Assembly (NCBI GenBank): GCA_001939145.1
Contig: LSRX01000433.1
Coordinates: 314,600-378,599, forward strand
Direction of reading: 5' to 3'
Length of the DNA stretch: 64,000 bases
From: Symbiodinium microadriaticum
Taxonomy: Eukaryota > Sar > Dinophyceae > Suessiales > Symbiodiniaceae
Numbering within the stretch: position 1 is the first letter of the stretch; each line of letters opens with the position of its first letter. Positions 44,661 to 56,379 of this stretch are shown here, in pieces. The position numbers and the translations under genes are program-made. The notes below the pieces were generated by a model that saw only the letters and a program-made list of their open reading frames with translations, searched no databases and was not told the origin of the DNA.

Positions 44661-45420
44661 AGATCTGACACGTTCTGGTATAATATAGTGTGGTATAGCC
44701 CCGGTACGGAGTAATGCAATGTTATATGGCATATGCTCCTGTGGAGAATTAAAGAAAAGTCTCACCAGACATTGCCGGGTCAAGAGCTCAGGGATTTCAG
44801 GAACTGGGAGTTGAAAGCCTCGTCTGTAGGGTCGAGTAACCCTTTCCCTGAGGGTCCGTGTGCCCACATAGCATACATTTTGTCCCGAAAGTACCTATGC
44901 AGGGATTACTTTGGACCCTCAGGGGCCTGGCTTTTTGGGGGGTTTAGATTGTGATCGGGGAGTAGGGAATCTTGTGCCATGTACGATTGTGAGTCTGGAG
45001 ATAATCGATAAACCGTAAATCCTAGCCCTGAAGCATACTTGCTCTACAGCTTTGTGGAAGCTGTCGACCTTGCCCCGATCCTCGCGAGCCTGCCTTGGTC
45101 AGGTTGGCCTTCTTTTGTGATGGCTAAACATAGTTAGCACATCAGGAAGCACAATTTCCCGCCCCAAACACTTCTTCGCAGTTGGTCCAAGGGTCCAAGA
45201 GTGTTCAAGAGTGTTTTCCCAGACTGTTCCGAGCAGCCTCGTCCTTAAGTACGAAGCCAAAACTCCAAACGGAGCCTAGCTCCTGCCCTCCCGGCCATGA
45301 AAGCCCTAAAGGCCCTAAAGTTCAGGGCTTTAGGGTTCCAAAAGCTCTAGCTAAAACCCCTCAGAGCCTAACCCCGAGCCAGCTCGAGGTAATGTCGCCG
45401 AGCTGCTGGCTTGCGAGGCA

Positions 45421-45550
45421 ACTGGGGGTTTGGGGTTTGGGGTTTTAGGGCTTATAGGGTTTAGGGTTTGAGGGTTTGGGGTTTAGGGTTTAGGGTTTAA
45501 GGCTTTAGGGTTTAGTTTAGGCCTAAACTCAAAACACTAAACCCTAAACT
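45421..45550. repeat. Telomere-like island with an internal inversion
   Basis: TTTAGGG/GTTTGGGG units run from ~45426 to ~45518. The text then turns over (TTTAGTTTAGGCCTAAACTC) into CACTAAACCCTAAACT, so the G-rich orientation meets the C-rich one. Confidence 0.8.
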
Positions 45551-46155
45551 GGGATTCTGTTCCGGAGGGCTCAGGGCTCTCGCTTGAAATCCTCGCAAGG
45601 CAGAGGAAATAGGGAATACTAAGTGTGGAATGAACAGGTGTGATACGGCATGGGATGCACGAAGAGGAAAGGCCCAAACAACTGCAGAAGCACTGCTGGA
45701 TGGAATACTCCATCAACAGTGTCAAGATTGCTGGATGCAGACAAAACTTGGGATTTCGCAGGATAAACGGTTACGGCTTGGTCACAGCATGCAGGCTGCA
45801 TCAAACCTGCCGTCTGGAACTACACCATTCCTTGGGTGGCACGAGGGAAAATGTCACGGAATAGAAGTTGAATGTGTGGGTGCCTTTATAATGAGGGTCC
45901 AATTCCTTTGAGGCTGATCTTTGCTAGAGCCCCTCGTTTCCAAAGTTGAAAAGTAACACTGGAAGGCCCATGAGTCGTGAAATCTGCATTCCCACCAGGG
46001 CAGCCCAAACATGTCAGTGTCAGTTCAGCTGCCTCTGGACAGCAGCCAAAAAAAACAAATGAGTGCGGTTTAGGGTTTCGGGCTTAAGGGGAAAACTTCG
46101 GCACATCAGAACAGTAGTCTAACAGCTGCTTGTGCCGAACCCAAGACCCTGAAAC

Positions 46156-46308
46156 CTGAGCCGTCGTAGCCGTACCGAAGCCAATGCCTGGAAGGGTGGC
46201 GCCGGGCAGTCCATCTTGCTGATTGACGAGCCAGCACTGGAACAACTTTTGCAGCCGGAGAAGTTCCTTGGCCCAGTTTAGGATCAGCGTGGCTTGCAAA
46301 GGCTGTTG
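46156..46308 (-). CDS. Internal exon of an unknown gene
   Basis: A 51-codon, phase-0 exon bounded by an acceptor (CTGTTAG, exon from 46308) and a donor (GGCTCAG|GTTTCAG, exon ends 46156). The peptide reads QQPLQATLILNWAKELLRLQ, then KLFQCWLVNQQDG, then a Gly/Thr-rich tail. The amphipathic Leu-rich helix and clean splice borders argue for a real exon. It could be the next exon of the gene at 47168-48044, since ATG|GTTGTG near that gene's end offers a phase-0 donor, or it could be a separate gene. The intron would then contain the CATA microsatellite. Confidence 0.45.
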
Positions 46309-46844
46309 CTAACAGCATGTTTCCTTTCTGTTCTGTTCTCTGACAGCCGCGACTGAGCATGGACATGCGACTGAGTTGACGTTGAAACTGATGTCGAACG
46401 CATACACACCAAGAAGAAGAAGAAGCAAAAGAACATACCTACCTGCCTACCTAGCTAGCTAGCTACCTACCTGACCTACCCTACCGTAAACCCCAAACCT
46501 ACCTTCCCAGAACGATAGATACACGCATGTTCCCTCGACTTTCCTGGGCAGCCGCGAATCTTTGTGCAAGGATGCTTTGGCCAGAAGTTCTGGATGCTTT
46601 CAAGGCCAACCAGGAGGGGCTTTGAGGGTTTGGGGGCAAGGGTCCCTTACGAACTCCAAGGGTTCAAGTAAGTCAGAGTCATCTAATCATCTGCTACCCA
46701 TGATATTGTAGTACTTCTGTAAACCCTAATTTGCCGAAGAATTTGGATCCTTCGACTGGTACAGGTAAGAGTTTGTTGGTTTATCTTCGGTTTTGTTTGC
46801 AGTGGTGTGCACGAAGTATCAATGCACACACATATGCATGCTTA

Positions 46845-47022
46845 GATGAATATATGCATATATATATATATATATATATCTATACATACATACAAACATA
46901 CATACATACATACATACATACATACTTACATACTTACGTACTTACATACTTACATACTTACATACATACACACATACACACATACACACATATATATATA
47001 TATTTATATTTATATATGTGCG
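46845..47022. repeat. (TA)n / (CATA)n / (CTTA)n microsatellite
   Basis: A TA run, ACATACAT units, CTTACATA variants, then CACACATA and TA again. Confidence 0.9.
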
Positions 47023-47167
47023 TATGCAAGTTGCTGTTGTTTTCCGTTGCCTCTAGTGTCGTTCACCGCTTTAGGTTTCAGAATCTGTAGAACTAGAAGT
47101 TCGGGCCGGACACATGGTTACAGAGTCGCAGCTTAGTTAGTATGCACGGTGCCTTGGATTGTTTTGT

Positions 47168-48044
47168 TCATCTTCGGCATAACGGCACAACCATATCAAT
47201 TATAGTGGACCGTTCGAGACCCCTGAAGATGGCGTTATTTCCAGGATTGTTCTTCGCTTGGCGTCGGTGCGTGAGCTGTACTGTACGTAACATTCCGGTC
47301 GCCGGGAGTTCGGCCTCTTGAAGACTGGCGCTCATGGTAAACATCAACTGTTGAAGCCCACGCCTTTTGGAAGAGAGATTGCCTTCAAAGGCGTGCTTGT
47401 TGGGCTCCGAGAGTGGCATTGCGGCCACCCGAATTTAACTCTAAAAACGTCGCCTGCCTGTTCTGGACGACCATCGGGGGGTATTGACTGATGGAAGTCT
47501 GGCCTCAACAGAGAGCACCCCATCATGTAAGGCAGTGTGCAAGTTCCTCTGCGGGGTGCGCCTAACAAGGTAGCTTGATAATATTGCGGTAACCTTGCAC
47601 TAGGAAACGCTATGCCTCGAGGCCTTAACTTGTTAGGCACGCCCATTCCATGTTCCAGTGCATCGACGAAGGAGCCTCCCAAAGTGCCGGGTGCTTTCTG
47701 CGACCTGTTGCCCGGCAGAGAGAAAACAACAGAAGGAGAAAGAGAGAACTGCATTCTGCTGGGAGTTTGGGTTTAGGGTTTAGAGTGCTGAAAGGTATTT
47801 TCTTCGATACAGTTGCGTTCATTTGTCTTGTGGCCCGGGCTGGATGAGATAGCATAGAGAGCACCCTGTACTTTGCCCGTGGTAGTAAGTTGCTGCAACT
47901 TGTCAGCGACATGCAACCCCCAACCGAAATCTTCAAATAACCTGTAGCAGCCGGATGGCATCGCAACTTCCGTTTTTGTTCAGAATGTGGTGCGACAGTG
48001 CAGGTCTGGGGTGCAGCTTCAGACTCAGCTTCAGTATGCTTCAA
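47168..48044 (-). CDS. Unknown gene in two or three coding blocks
   Basis: Three protein-like blocks follow each other on the minus strand. Block 1 (~48044-47789) reads AESEAAPQTCTVAPHSEQK, then MPSGCYRLFEDFGWGLHVAD, and ends ENTF plus CA. A possible GC-AG intron (47788-47705), with a fine polypyrimidine tract before GGGCAACAG, joins it in phase to block 2 (from 47704): PGTLGGSFVDALEHGMG, then LPQYYQATLLGAPRRGT. Block 3 ends at TGA (47168) and reads SSKRRGLQQLMFTMSASLQE and TIIDMVVPLC. Block 1 changes frame at an A run near 47980, and blocks 2 and 3 change frame near a GGG at ~47420. These could be assembly indels, small introns or decay. No family recognised. Confidence 0.45.
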
Positions 48045-48139
48045 CGATGTTCATCCTACTTCCCCAGGGTAAAGGGAAGCCCACCTTGAAGCCCCTGATG
48101 CCAGCAGCCAGCTCGTTCTGCAAGTAAGTCATCGGGTTG

Positions 48140-48425
48140 AGGGTTTGGGGTTCTAGGGTTTAGGGTTTTAGGGTTAAGGACGTTAGGGTTTAGTAGGTTC
48201 TGACTGCGCCAAAGAATCATACCGGTTTCTCCAAGGCTACAAAAAGGTCACGACAAGGTTTAGGGTTCCGGGTTGTCGGGCATTGTGGGTTCGATAAGGC
48301 TGTCCCAAAAGCCCAACCCCATGCATCAACAGCCGAAGCTCGAACCCTTGCAACACATCCTAAACCCTAAACTCTAAACCCTAAACCCTAACCTCTAAAC
48401 CCTAAACCCTGAACCCTAAACCCTT
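48140..48425. repeat. Telomere-like islands, opposite orientations
   Basis: G-rich units at ~48147-48192 and C-rich units at ~48362-48424, the latter a nearly clean CCCTAAA run with CTCTAAACCC variants. Confidence 0.85.
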
Positions 48426-48493
48426 TGCCAGCGTCAGGTTAGCGACCAAAACCTTCAGCAAAGCGGAGGATCTCCAGATGCTACAGGACGGGC

Positions 48494-48650
48494 GGCCACC
48501 ACCGCCACCACGTCATCCGCCTCCTCCTGCTCCTAGTACGACGACGACGACGACGACCACCACCACCACCACCACCACCACCACGACTCCTACTACTACT
48601 ACGGCGACGACGACGACGACTACTACGACTACTGCTTCTACTGCCGCTTC
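48494..48650. repeat. Trinucleotide microsatellite (ACC/ACG/ACT)
   Basis: CCACC, ACGACG and ACCACC runs. One frame reads as poly-Pro then poly-Thr with a C-terminal stop at 48723. I treat it as repeat, not gene. Confidence 0.85.
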
Positions 48651-49727
48651 TACCTCACAAGCCTTTCAAGCTGCGGGCAGGATGCCTACACCGTCGTCTT
48701 CGAGGAAACCATGCACACGATGAGGAACCTCGTGGGGCCTCCCAGAGGAGCCCGAGGTTGAGGATTGGGGGGGGGGGGGGGGTTCAGGAGAATAGGGGTG
48801 CTGTAGTTGTTTAGGAATTCCTTTGAATTGAGCGACCCTACGGTTTGGCCCCTGTTCGATTGAAGTTCCCCATACGGGGTTGACTCTTTATATTCCTGAA
48901 CTTCAGATTTCGGTGCGAAGACTCAGTGTCACAGCGTGAAACGAAGGTCACACGCAGTTCCGCCCTGCAACGCGGCTCCGTCCAGGTAGAGTGTTGTTTG
49001 GAACGCGGCCTGTGCGTGATGTGGAGTGCCCTAAACCCCAAACCTGCTTTAGTTAATGGCGTTCAGGACACAAACCCTCAACTCCAGAGCCCCAAACACT
49101 TGCATAAACCCTCCGAGCGTCAGGTTGTTTATACAGTTTAATAATTATACCCATTTACTCAGTACCGTCAAGACCCTAAAGCCCTAAAGCCCTGGAGTTC
49201 CGAGAGTCTAAAGACCGACATCGTAGAAGATCATGAAGCCCTGATCTTTCAAGCAAGGTGTATTGTGACCTCGGCTGGGGTGACGCTGCGGCGGCAGACT
49301 TGTCCTTGGCCGTACAGGCGGCGGTCTCTCTCGGGGCTTTAGACTTCGAGATGTAGGGTAGCCCGTGAGGCCTTCGAGTTTTTGAGGCCTTCAAGTTTAG
49401 GCTTTGGCTAATGAGGGACAGCTACGAGAGGAACAGGCGAAAGAGGTGTCCTGCGGCTGCTGCATTCTAGAGCTCAGGGCTACGGGGCTGCCCTCGCAAT
49501 CAGCTTCCTGTCGAGGCGTGCCACCTCCTCGTCAACATAGTCCCCTGGTACGCAAAGCCCGAGTTCAGGGTCCGTGTGGCTGAAAGTGCAGGAATCGGGT
49601 GCAAGTTTATTATATGTATAATACAATTAACCCAACAAAAACTTTATTTTAATTAGTTGTCAAGGCCCCTATGCTAAACCCTGATAATACCCGCGTTCCA
49701 GCAACCCGTCAACGGAACCCTTCAAGG

Positions 49728-49786
49728 AACCCTAAACCCTATAGGGTTTAGGGTTTGTAAACCCTAAACCCTAAACCCTAAACCCT
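49728..49786. repeat. Telomere-like island with two orientation switches
   Basis: CCCTAAACCCTATAGGGTTT continues as AGGGTTTGTAAACCCTAAAC and further CCCTAAA units: C-rich, then G-rich, then C-rich within 60 bases, able to form a hairpin. Confidence 0.88.
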
Positions 49787-49964
49787 ACCCTGAGTATCAA
49801 GCCCCTTTTGTTTAGCTCGGCTTCAGCAGCATCGGGACGTAGGTTGCAATCAGCACTTCTGCTATTAGATGGTAATAAGTATATTATAATAGTCACCATC
49901 AGCATCACCATCGCCATCAAGATGACCTGAGGCTGCTGTTGTTTAAGGTGGTGTTGATGCTGCT

Positions 49965-50016
49965 GCTGCTGATGATGATGATCATGATGATGATGATGAT
50001 GATGATGGTGATAATG

Positions 50017-50048
<32 letters not shown>

Positions 50049-50173
50049 CATGATGATGATGATGATGATGATGGTGATAATGATGATGATGATGATGATG
50101 GTGATGATGGTGATGATGGTGATGATGGTGATGATGATGATGATGATGATGATGGTGATGATGGTGATGATGG

Positions 50174-50205
<32 letters not shown>
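49965..50205. repeat. (GAT)n trinucleotide array with a 66-bp higher-order copy
   Basis: GATGATGAT with GGT and AAT variants. A block beginning GATCATGATG occurs at ~49980 and again at ~50046. The long His, Asp, Met or Ser runs in its frames are artefacts of the repeat. Confidence 0.92.
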
Positions 50206-50229
50206 TGCAGCGTGTTTTTTTGAGGATGG

Positions 50230-53200
50230 GGTCTGACACATAGAAACTTAAAGATAAACATACTCGAGACTTAACGGTTTTACCGGGCTTAGGGTGCGCA
50301 CAGGCGAGTTATAACCAGCAGACCCATGCAAGTACCAGCAGAGCATGCCCAAACCGCCCCAGGAGCTGGAAGGACACTTGGATGAGTTGGTGATTGCACA
50401 CCCCAAGCTAATGACTTGAGATTTAGGGATCGATGATCGACTGGAAGAGTTTGTGCAATGATAGGAGTCATTTGTCTTGGGATTGAGAGGTTCACTTCAT
50501 ATCTAGGTCGACACCAGAGAGATTAAGTTCATTCAATTGTAAATCGGCACGTTTCTCCGAAGGCGATCAGCAATCAGCGTCGGGAATGTGTCGTTTTGGG
50601 GAGACGCCAGGCGAAGGCATCATCAACTTGCAACTGCCCAGAGAAAAAGAAGTTTTGACGTTTGTAGCTACTCCCTTGTGGATGTCAGGAAGCAAGATCC
50701 ATGGGGACATGCCGAAAATACAAAAGCTACCACGATGCCTCAAATTTAGCTTGAAAGCAATGTTTCGGGCTGCGGCCTGCGCTGGTTTCACTTTCATTTA
50801 TGAACGGTGGTCGAGTTGTCTTCGCCACCTGAGCCGTGTTTGAGGAAACGGCGTGGCGGATGAAGGCTGCAGAGTGCTCTTTGTGTCTGGTCTGAAGTTG
50901 GGGGACGGGAAGGAGAAAGACGAGAGAGCGAATGGGAGAAAAACAGCATGTAACAAATCTCGTCTATGTGTGAGAGTATGCCGTCCGTTCTACAGAAATC
51001 CCCAGCATGAAAGCCATGAAAGCCTATGGCTGTTTCGCTGGATCCCGAACCCTCTGCCCTAAGCTACTTCGAGTCCTCATCCTCGATCCTGGATTTCCCT
51101 TAGGAATAGTTAACCGTTTTCATTTTTGATTCATTGGAAAAAACCCCAGTTACTAAACCCATCAGTTTTGCTATGAGTTCTACGGGGCACATAGACTCGT
51201 GACCAAACGAGCTCGAAGAGAAGCTGCTGCACGTTTGCCTCCGCCTCCGCGCGAGACAAAAAAGGGTGCATGCGACTTCGCTTAGAAGGCGGCCCGGACC
51301 GGCCCTACACCCTATAAACCCTATAAGCACTATAAGCCCTATAAGCCCTAAAAATCCTATAAGCCCTGAACCCTAAACCAGATTCACGCACAGGCTTCGC
51401 CTGGAAACCTAGGGCCTCGAACCTTAAACCCCCCTAAAACACCCTGCACCTTAATCCTTCAGGCCGAATTTGCCCATGCATGGACCTAGGGAAAGCTAGA
51501 GAGAAAGAGGGGAGAGAGGGATAACTCTTTAAGACCTGGGCCTTTGTAAGTTTTAGGGCCGAAGGCCCTGCCCCTTCCTGCCCCCTCCCCTGCCCTGCCC
51601 CCTGCTCTGCCTTCCTCCCCCCGCCCTGCCCTGTCCTGCCGTGCCCCCCCTCAACAAAGCCTTTAATCCCGCAACACCCTAAACAGCCCCCCAAGCTTTC
51701 AGCCCGAAACGAGCCCCGGAACCCTAAGCTCTCAACCCTATTCCCTACACCCCTAGGCGCTTCTTAAACCCCAAGCCAAAAAGCACCCAAACTCCTAAAC
51801 ATCCCCCAAACCTCTATAATCACTCTAATCATCCCTACACCCTGAACGCTTCAAGGAGGCATTTGCAGCTTGCAGTTCCCTCGCGCAGATCACGCTGCGC
51901 TCGAATCGCGTCGGTGATGTCGGCGAGCCTTTCCAGAAACCTTATAAGGGTTTGGCTCAGCAGGCATTAATGGTTATGGGGTTGCCGGTCACATCTATTT
52001 CGCATTCAGTTTGACACTGGTTTCGGGCCGCGCATTAGGGTTTATGTGGGGGCTTCGGTGTTGAGTCCATAGTTGAGATCCCCCATGAGATTGGTACGAG
52101 AGCTTGAGGCGCCTGGCATGACGCCCATGCATTTTGAAGGCTTCGGGGGTGGGGGGGGGGGTAGCTGCAAAAGATGAAAACACACTTATCATACATGTTA
52201 CATCAGATATATTCTAACCTGGCATATTCCATTCAACTGTCATGTTTAGGGTGCTTCTCTTGCCGCTCAGCAAAGCCCTATAAGCCCTAAACCAGTGAAG
52301 TTTGGAGGTCTCGGGTTCCGTGCGCTTTTTCTCAGCCAAGGCCCGGCACATCGCCGAGCAGATGCCTCGCTGTTTGAGCATGGAGGCTACAGTCGCCAGC
52401 TTTGGGATGGGTTTTGGGGGGCTAAAGAGGGGCTGAAGATTTGTACCCTTTGTAGTGTTAAGAGACTTATACCCGAGCCTTACTCTGGCTCTGTACTCAG
52501 ACACCCTAAACCCTAAACCGCAACCTACTGGCAAAATCAATCGGCCTCTAGGAGAACGCATGCAGCGCAACAGGTGCTGGTAACAGTGGCATGCAACTAA
52601 ACCGACTGTGCGTTGAAAACATATAAACAGCTAGATGGATGAATAAACAGGCCAGTAAAGCTCCGAACCTATACTTATATACATGCAGAGTAGACGGGCA
52701 GAAGGTATGTTGGGCATATGCCCAGTAGGCAGGTGGTGCAGATTGCAGCGACCCAGCAAACAGTCGTGGGCTTTTGATATTAGGATATATTAGGGGTCTT
52801 CCGCGAAATCTTTGTTTGTTGAACTGTTTGCAGAAAGGTGGCAACGAAACCTTGAAGCCAAACGAGTGTCTTCAGGGACTATATTGCGCCATGTAATGTT
52901 GTAACATATTGTATTGGACTACATTGTATTCTACTTTCCATTATACTCTATTCTATCATCTAATGTAGTTTAACATTACATCACATTCTATTACGTAACA
53001 TGTGCATACATACGTATAGAGCGCGTTTTGATTGTCCAGTTGCCGAAGCCTGCAGAGAAACTATAACTAGAACCTTGAACGCTAAACGCTTGAAGCTGAA
53101 CTCACTATCAAGCTTTACAGTCGCACATTCCAGTTAGTTCAAGCCGTTGCGCTTGGCCTAGAGTCTCATGAAGTTCTACACAGCTATCCTTGCACGACGA

Positions 53201-53600
53201 GCGTAGTTACGCACGCACAAGTTCAATAGAAACATCGCATGTGATCGACCCTGGAATCCTCACTCTGGATCATATACCCAGAACCCTATGCCCTACAACA
53301 TAGCTAAACAACGAAAACACCATGCATGATAAGCACAGGGCACCATGGTGTACCTGTTTGAAAGCACCCGCCTTGAATATGGAGGTTGGGATACTTCGTA
53401 ACCGGGATCCCTTTTTAACTTTTTGTCCTTCCACAAAGTTTCGGAGAACATGCACCACAAGCCTATTCTAGCCATTATAGCCGTGAAAAGGCCACTAGAC
53501 TTGTTTGAAAGAAGGAAGCCGAGAGCTGTGCCCCCCGTTTCCTGAGGAGCTGGACCTGAGCTTCAACAAAATCGCCAATGCTCCTTGGGACTGCCGAGGT
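50230..53600. other. Intergenic, no supported gene
   Basis: A plus frame (50586-50843) and a minus frame (50567-50797) over the same bases both look mildly protein-like and cannot be told apart. A CCCTATAAG/CCCTATAAACC island lies at ~51306-51375. A CT-rich stretch (CCTGCCCC units) lies at ~51575-51645. AT-rich TATTCTA-type sequence lies at ~52895-53000. Confidence 0.4.
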
Positions 53601-53610
53601 TTGGGGGTTT

Positions 53611-53706
53611 AGGGACTTAGTAAGTAGAGTTATAGGTACCGTAATTGGGGTTATAAGTAATTATGACTATAGTTACCTGATTTATAACCTCAGTTACTAA
53701 GTCCCA
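53611..53706. mobile_element. MITE-like palindrome, family E, copy 2
   Basis: GGGACTTAGTAAGTAGAGTT against AACCTCAGTTACTAAGTCCC. The middle contains TATGACTATAGTTACC. It lies directly after GGGTTTAGG and is followed by a telomere-like island at ~53730-53830. Confidence 0.72.
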
Positions 53707-53724
53707 TGATCCTTTAAGTAGGTT

Positions 53725-53832
53725 TGGGGGTCTAGGGGCTTAGGGTTTAGGGGTTTTATGGTTTCGGGTTCAGGGTTAACGGTTAAGGGTTCAGGGTTAG
53801 GGTTCAGGATGCAGGGTGCAGGGTTTGGGGCT
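53725..53832 (+). repeat. Degenerate TTTAGGG/GTTCAGGG island
   Basis: GCTTAGGGTTTAGGGG, then GGTTCAGGGTTAACGGTTAA and further GGTTCAGG variants. It is more decayed than other islands. Confidence 0.75.
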
Positions 53833-54944
53833 TAGGGCTTGGGCACTTAAAGAGTGCACCTCCCGAGCTGCAAAGTCTTAAGCCCCAAAACCGAACCCCA
53901 CCCCCAAGACTTCATATGGCAAGAGTTCCGGGCACCAAGCTCGCACTCCTTGCGGCCGAGACATCGCGGTTCAAGCACAGGTGGTTTTGCAACGTTCTGG
54001 GGATGGCTGGAGGTGAGCTGTCTGACGCCAGGTTCGGGAGCCAGAGACCCCGCAACTAAACAGGAGTCTGTGATATCGGAAACAGATTTCCGCCGTAGTG
54101 GAATCCTGGTTCTAGAGTTACCATCAAGCATTCTCCACCCTACATTGCCATCGTTCTGTTAACCCCTCCTACTCCCGAACAAGATCCCAAAAAGAAGAAC
54201 ACCCAAAAAAAACCCAACAACTTGTGCATGCGCAGCCATTTTCGCTTACTCAAACGACCGCAAGGTCTTAACCCCGACCTTGCCCTCCATGTTCCATTCC
54301 GTGCTGCTTACCTCAGCCTGGCTGCTTCTGGCCCAAGGGCAGACTTGCGAGGAGCTTCGCCCTGAGGGTTTGAGGGGCTAAACGTAGTGGTAGAGTAGTA
54401 GGTAAGCTTTCGGCATGTTAGAATCCCTATTTAATTCCGGTTAACAGTAGGTAAATAGAGGCTACAAAGCCAGTGCGCTCAGTAGGTATTCCAGGGGATG
54501 ATCTATAGAGGTTAGATACTCGGGAGGTGAAGCCCGAACGACCGAAGGTTCTTATGCACTTTAGACTCTAGACTGTTAACCGTAAACCGCCTTAATTAAC
54601 CCAAAACCCCCAAATCCGAAACCCTAGATTGTAAATCATACAGCTGAGCGCGCTCTACACATGTATCAGCAATCCGGACATCTGCACCGTGGCATCGTGG
54701 TCCAATCGTCCAAGCCAGCTAGCTCTGTCTTGGCGGTTTAAGGTCATGCTTTTGGGGGGTTTTGGGCGTTTATGGCTTGTGAGGACTTTGCGCACAGGCC
54801 TCCAGGTATAAGAACCAAGACAGTGATGTGCCAGGCGCCTTGGAAACCCCCAAACCCAAATCCCTCCTCTCACCCGCGCGAAGAGAATCAAGAAACCGGC
54901 CACAACGACAAATCAAGTTAAACCGGAGATATACCTATGTGTGT

Positions 54945-54945
54945 A

Positions 54946-54986
<41 letters not shown>
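54945..54986. repeat. (AT)n microsatellite
   Basis: About 18 AT units after GTGTATAATATT. Confidence 0.92.
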
Positions 54987-54993
<7 letters not shown>

Positions 54994-55738
54994 CATCAGA
55001 TACTATACGCTCTACATACACATGTTTTCATGTATTTGTATAATTATAGATACTTGTTGATGGAGATGCCCCTCTCTCATTATGCTTGTATGATCATCTG
55101 GGCTATAGAGCCATCAAGGACAGCCAGGATGTCAGTTTCCTGCAGCATGCCTTGAAGATCGGAGACCTCGGTGCTGAAGTCGCGACCTCAGCCGCGACCT
55201 CGCCGAAGATTGCAACCCACTCGCTCTTCGTGAAGTTTCACAAGGCCCAAAGGGGTTCAAGAGGCATAGGGGTCGTATAGGGGTTGTTTACGGGTTGCAA
55301 TGCGTGGGCTTCGGTAGGGGGAGGGCTTCTTTTTTAGGATGTTTTGGGTGATTTAGGGCTTCGCGCTTTAAGGGTCTGGTGGGCGATGTATTTCGAGCAT
55401 GGCAACACAGATACTTAAATGGATAGCAAGAAGATGGTTCGACACAGAACCCTGTGTGTGGTCTTAGGTTCCTGATAAAACTATCCAGTATCAAAACGGG
55501 AGCCCCTTTTACTCCTAGGTCACTGGGCATCCTAGTAATTGTATAGCTTAACCACGTCTTCAGAGCTACTCTAGAACTGAAGCCAACGGTCATGGTGGAC
55601 ACGATAGGTACAGCAGCAGACGCATTGCAAGTACATGCATGCATTAGGAGGTGCCTGCATGCATCTGTCTCTTTGCCTCTCAGAGTTCAATCTTGTTGAT
55701 TGCTTCGGCCTGGTAGCAGAACAGAACTGTGGCCGGCA

Positions 55739-55850
55739 CAATTTGGGAGTTTCCGAAATTGGGGGTACCTTATTCTGGGGTCCTTAAAATGAAGATCCCA
55801 CTATTTTGGGTACTATATTCGGGTCCCCTATTTTCGGAAACCCCCCATGT
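55739..55850. mobile_element. MITE-like palindrome, family B, copy 2
   Basis: GGGAGTTTCCGAAATTGGGG against CCCCTATTTTCGGAAACCCC. The middle (GGGTACCTTATTCTGGGG.. and GGGTACTATATTCGGG) matches copies 1 and 3. Confidence 0.82.
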
Positions 55851-55924
55851 ACCAAACCACCAACCCAAAGTCTCTAGGATCACACCCTGTGAGTCGAGGA
55901 CCTTACTGTGCAGGGCCTGTTTCT

Positions 55925-56031
55925 GTACCTTAACCTACCAAAACCTACTTCTTTGCAGGGTCCCTATAGATTCCATATTAGGGCTTATAATAAGAACCCA
56001 CACAAAAGTAGGTTTTGGTAGGTTAAGGTAC
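55925..56031. mobile_element. MITE-like palindrome, family G, copy 1
   Basis: A perfect 26-bp terminal inverted repeat: GTACCTTAACCTACCAAAAC plus CTACTT at 55925-55950, exactly complementary to 56006-56031. The middle is 55 bases long. A diverged relative is at 60149-60251. Confidence 0.88.
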
Positions 56032-56282
56032 TCTGCGGCTTAGGGAAAGCGAAACCCCCGCACTGAAAACGGAGCTGCTATCCCTTTACACCCTCCGTGC
56101 AACGGAGCTAGCCTCACAAAGCATCTTCGAAACTCACTTCTTTCAAGGTGTGGGCTGTAAACCCGAGCTTTCGCTAATTTGAAGACCTGAGTAGTTACTA
56201 ACCTAAATTTTCGGGCTCCTTATTTTTATTACAGCATAAGTATATCCCCCCAAACCCTATGCTTCTTGTATATTAAGGCTCC

Positions 56283-56379
56283 TATATGGGACTTTACGAA
56301 AATTAGGGTACCTTATAATGAGGATCCTACTATTTAGGGTACTATATCAGGGCCCCACATTTTCGGAAACCCCCATATT
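56283..56379. mobile_element. MITE-like palindrome, family B, copy 3
   Basis: ATATGGGACTTTACGAAAAT against ATTTTCGGAAACCCCCATAT. Its middle closely matches copy 2, 430 bases upstream. Confidence 0.8.

Noticed and set aside
48478-48723. Thr/Pro-rich plus frame
   Set aside because: It is a readout of the ACC/ACG microsatellite with no start or domain support.
49771-50241. Open frames encoding long His, Met/Val, Ile or Ser runs
   Set aside because: They are translations of the GAT/ATG trinucleotide array in every frame, not genes.
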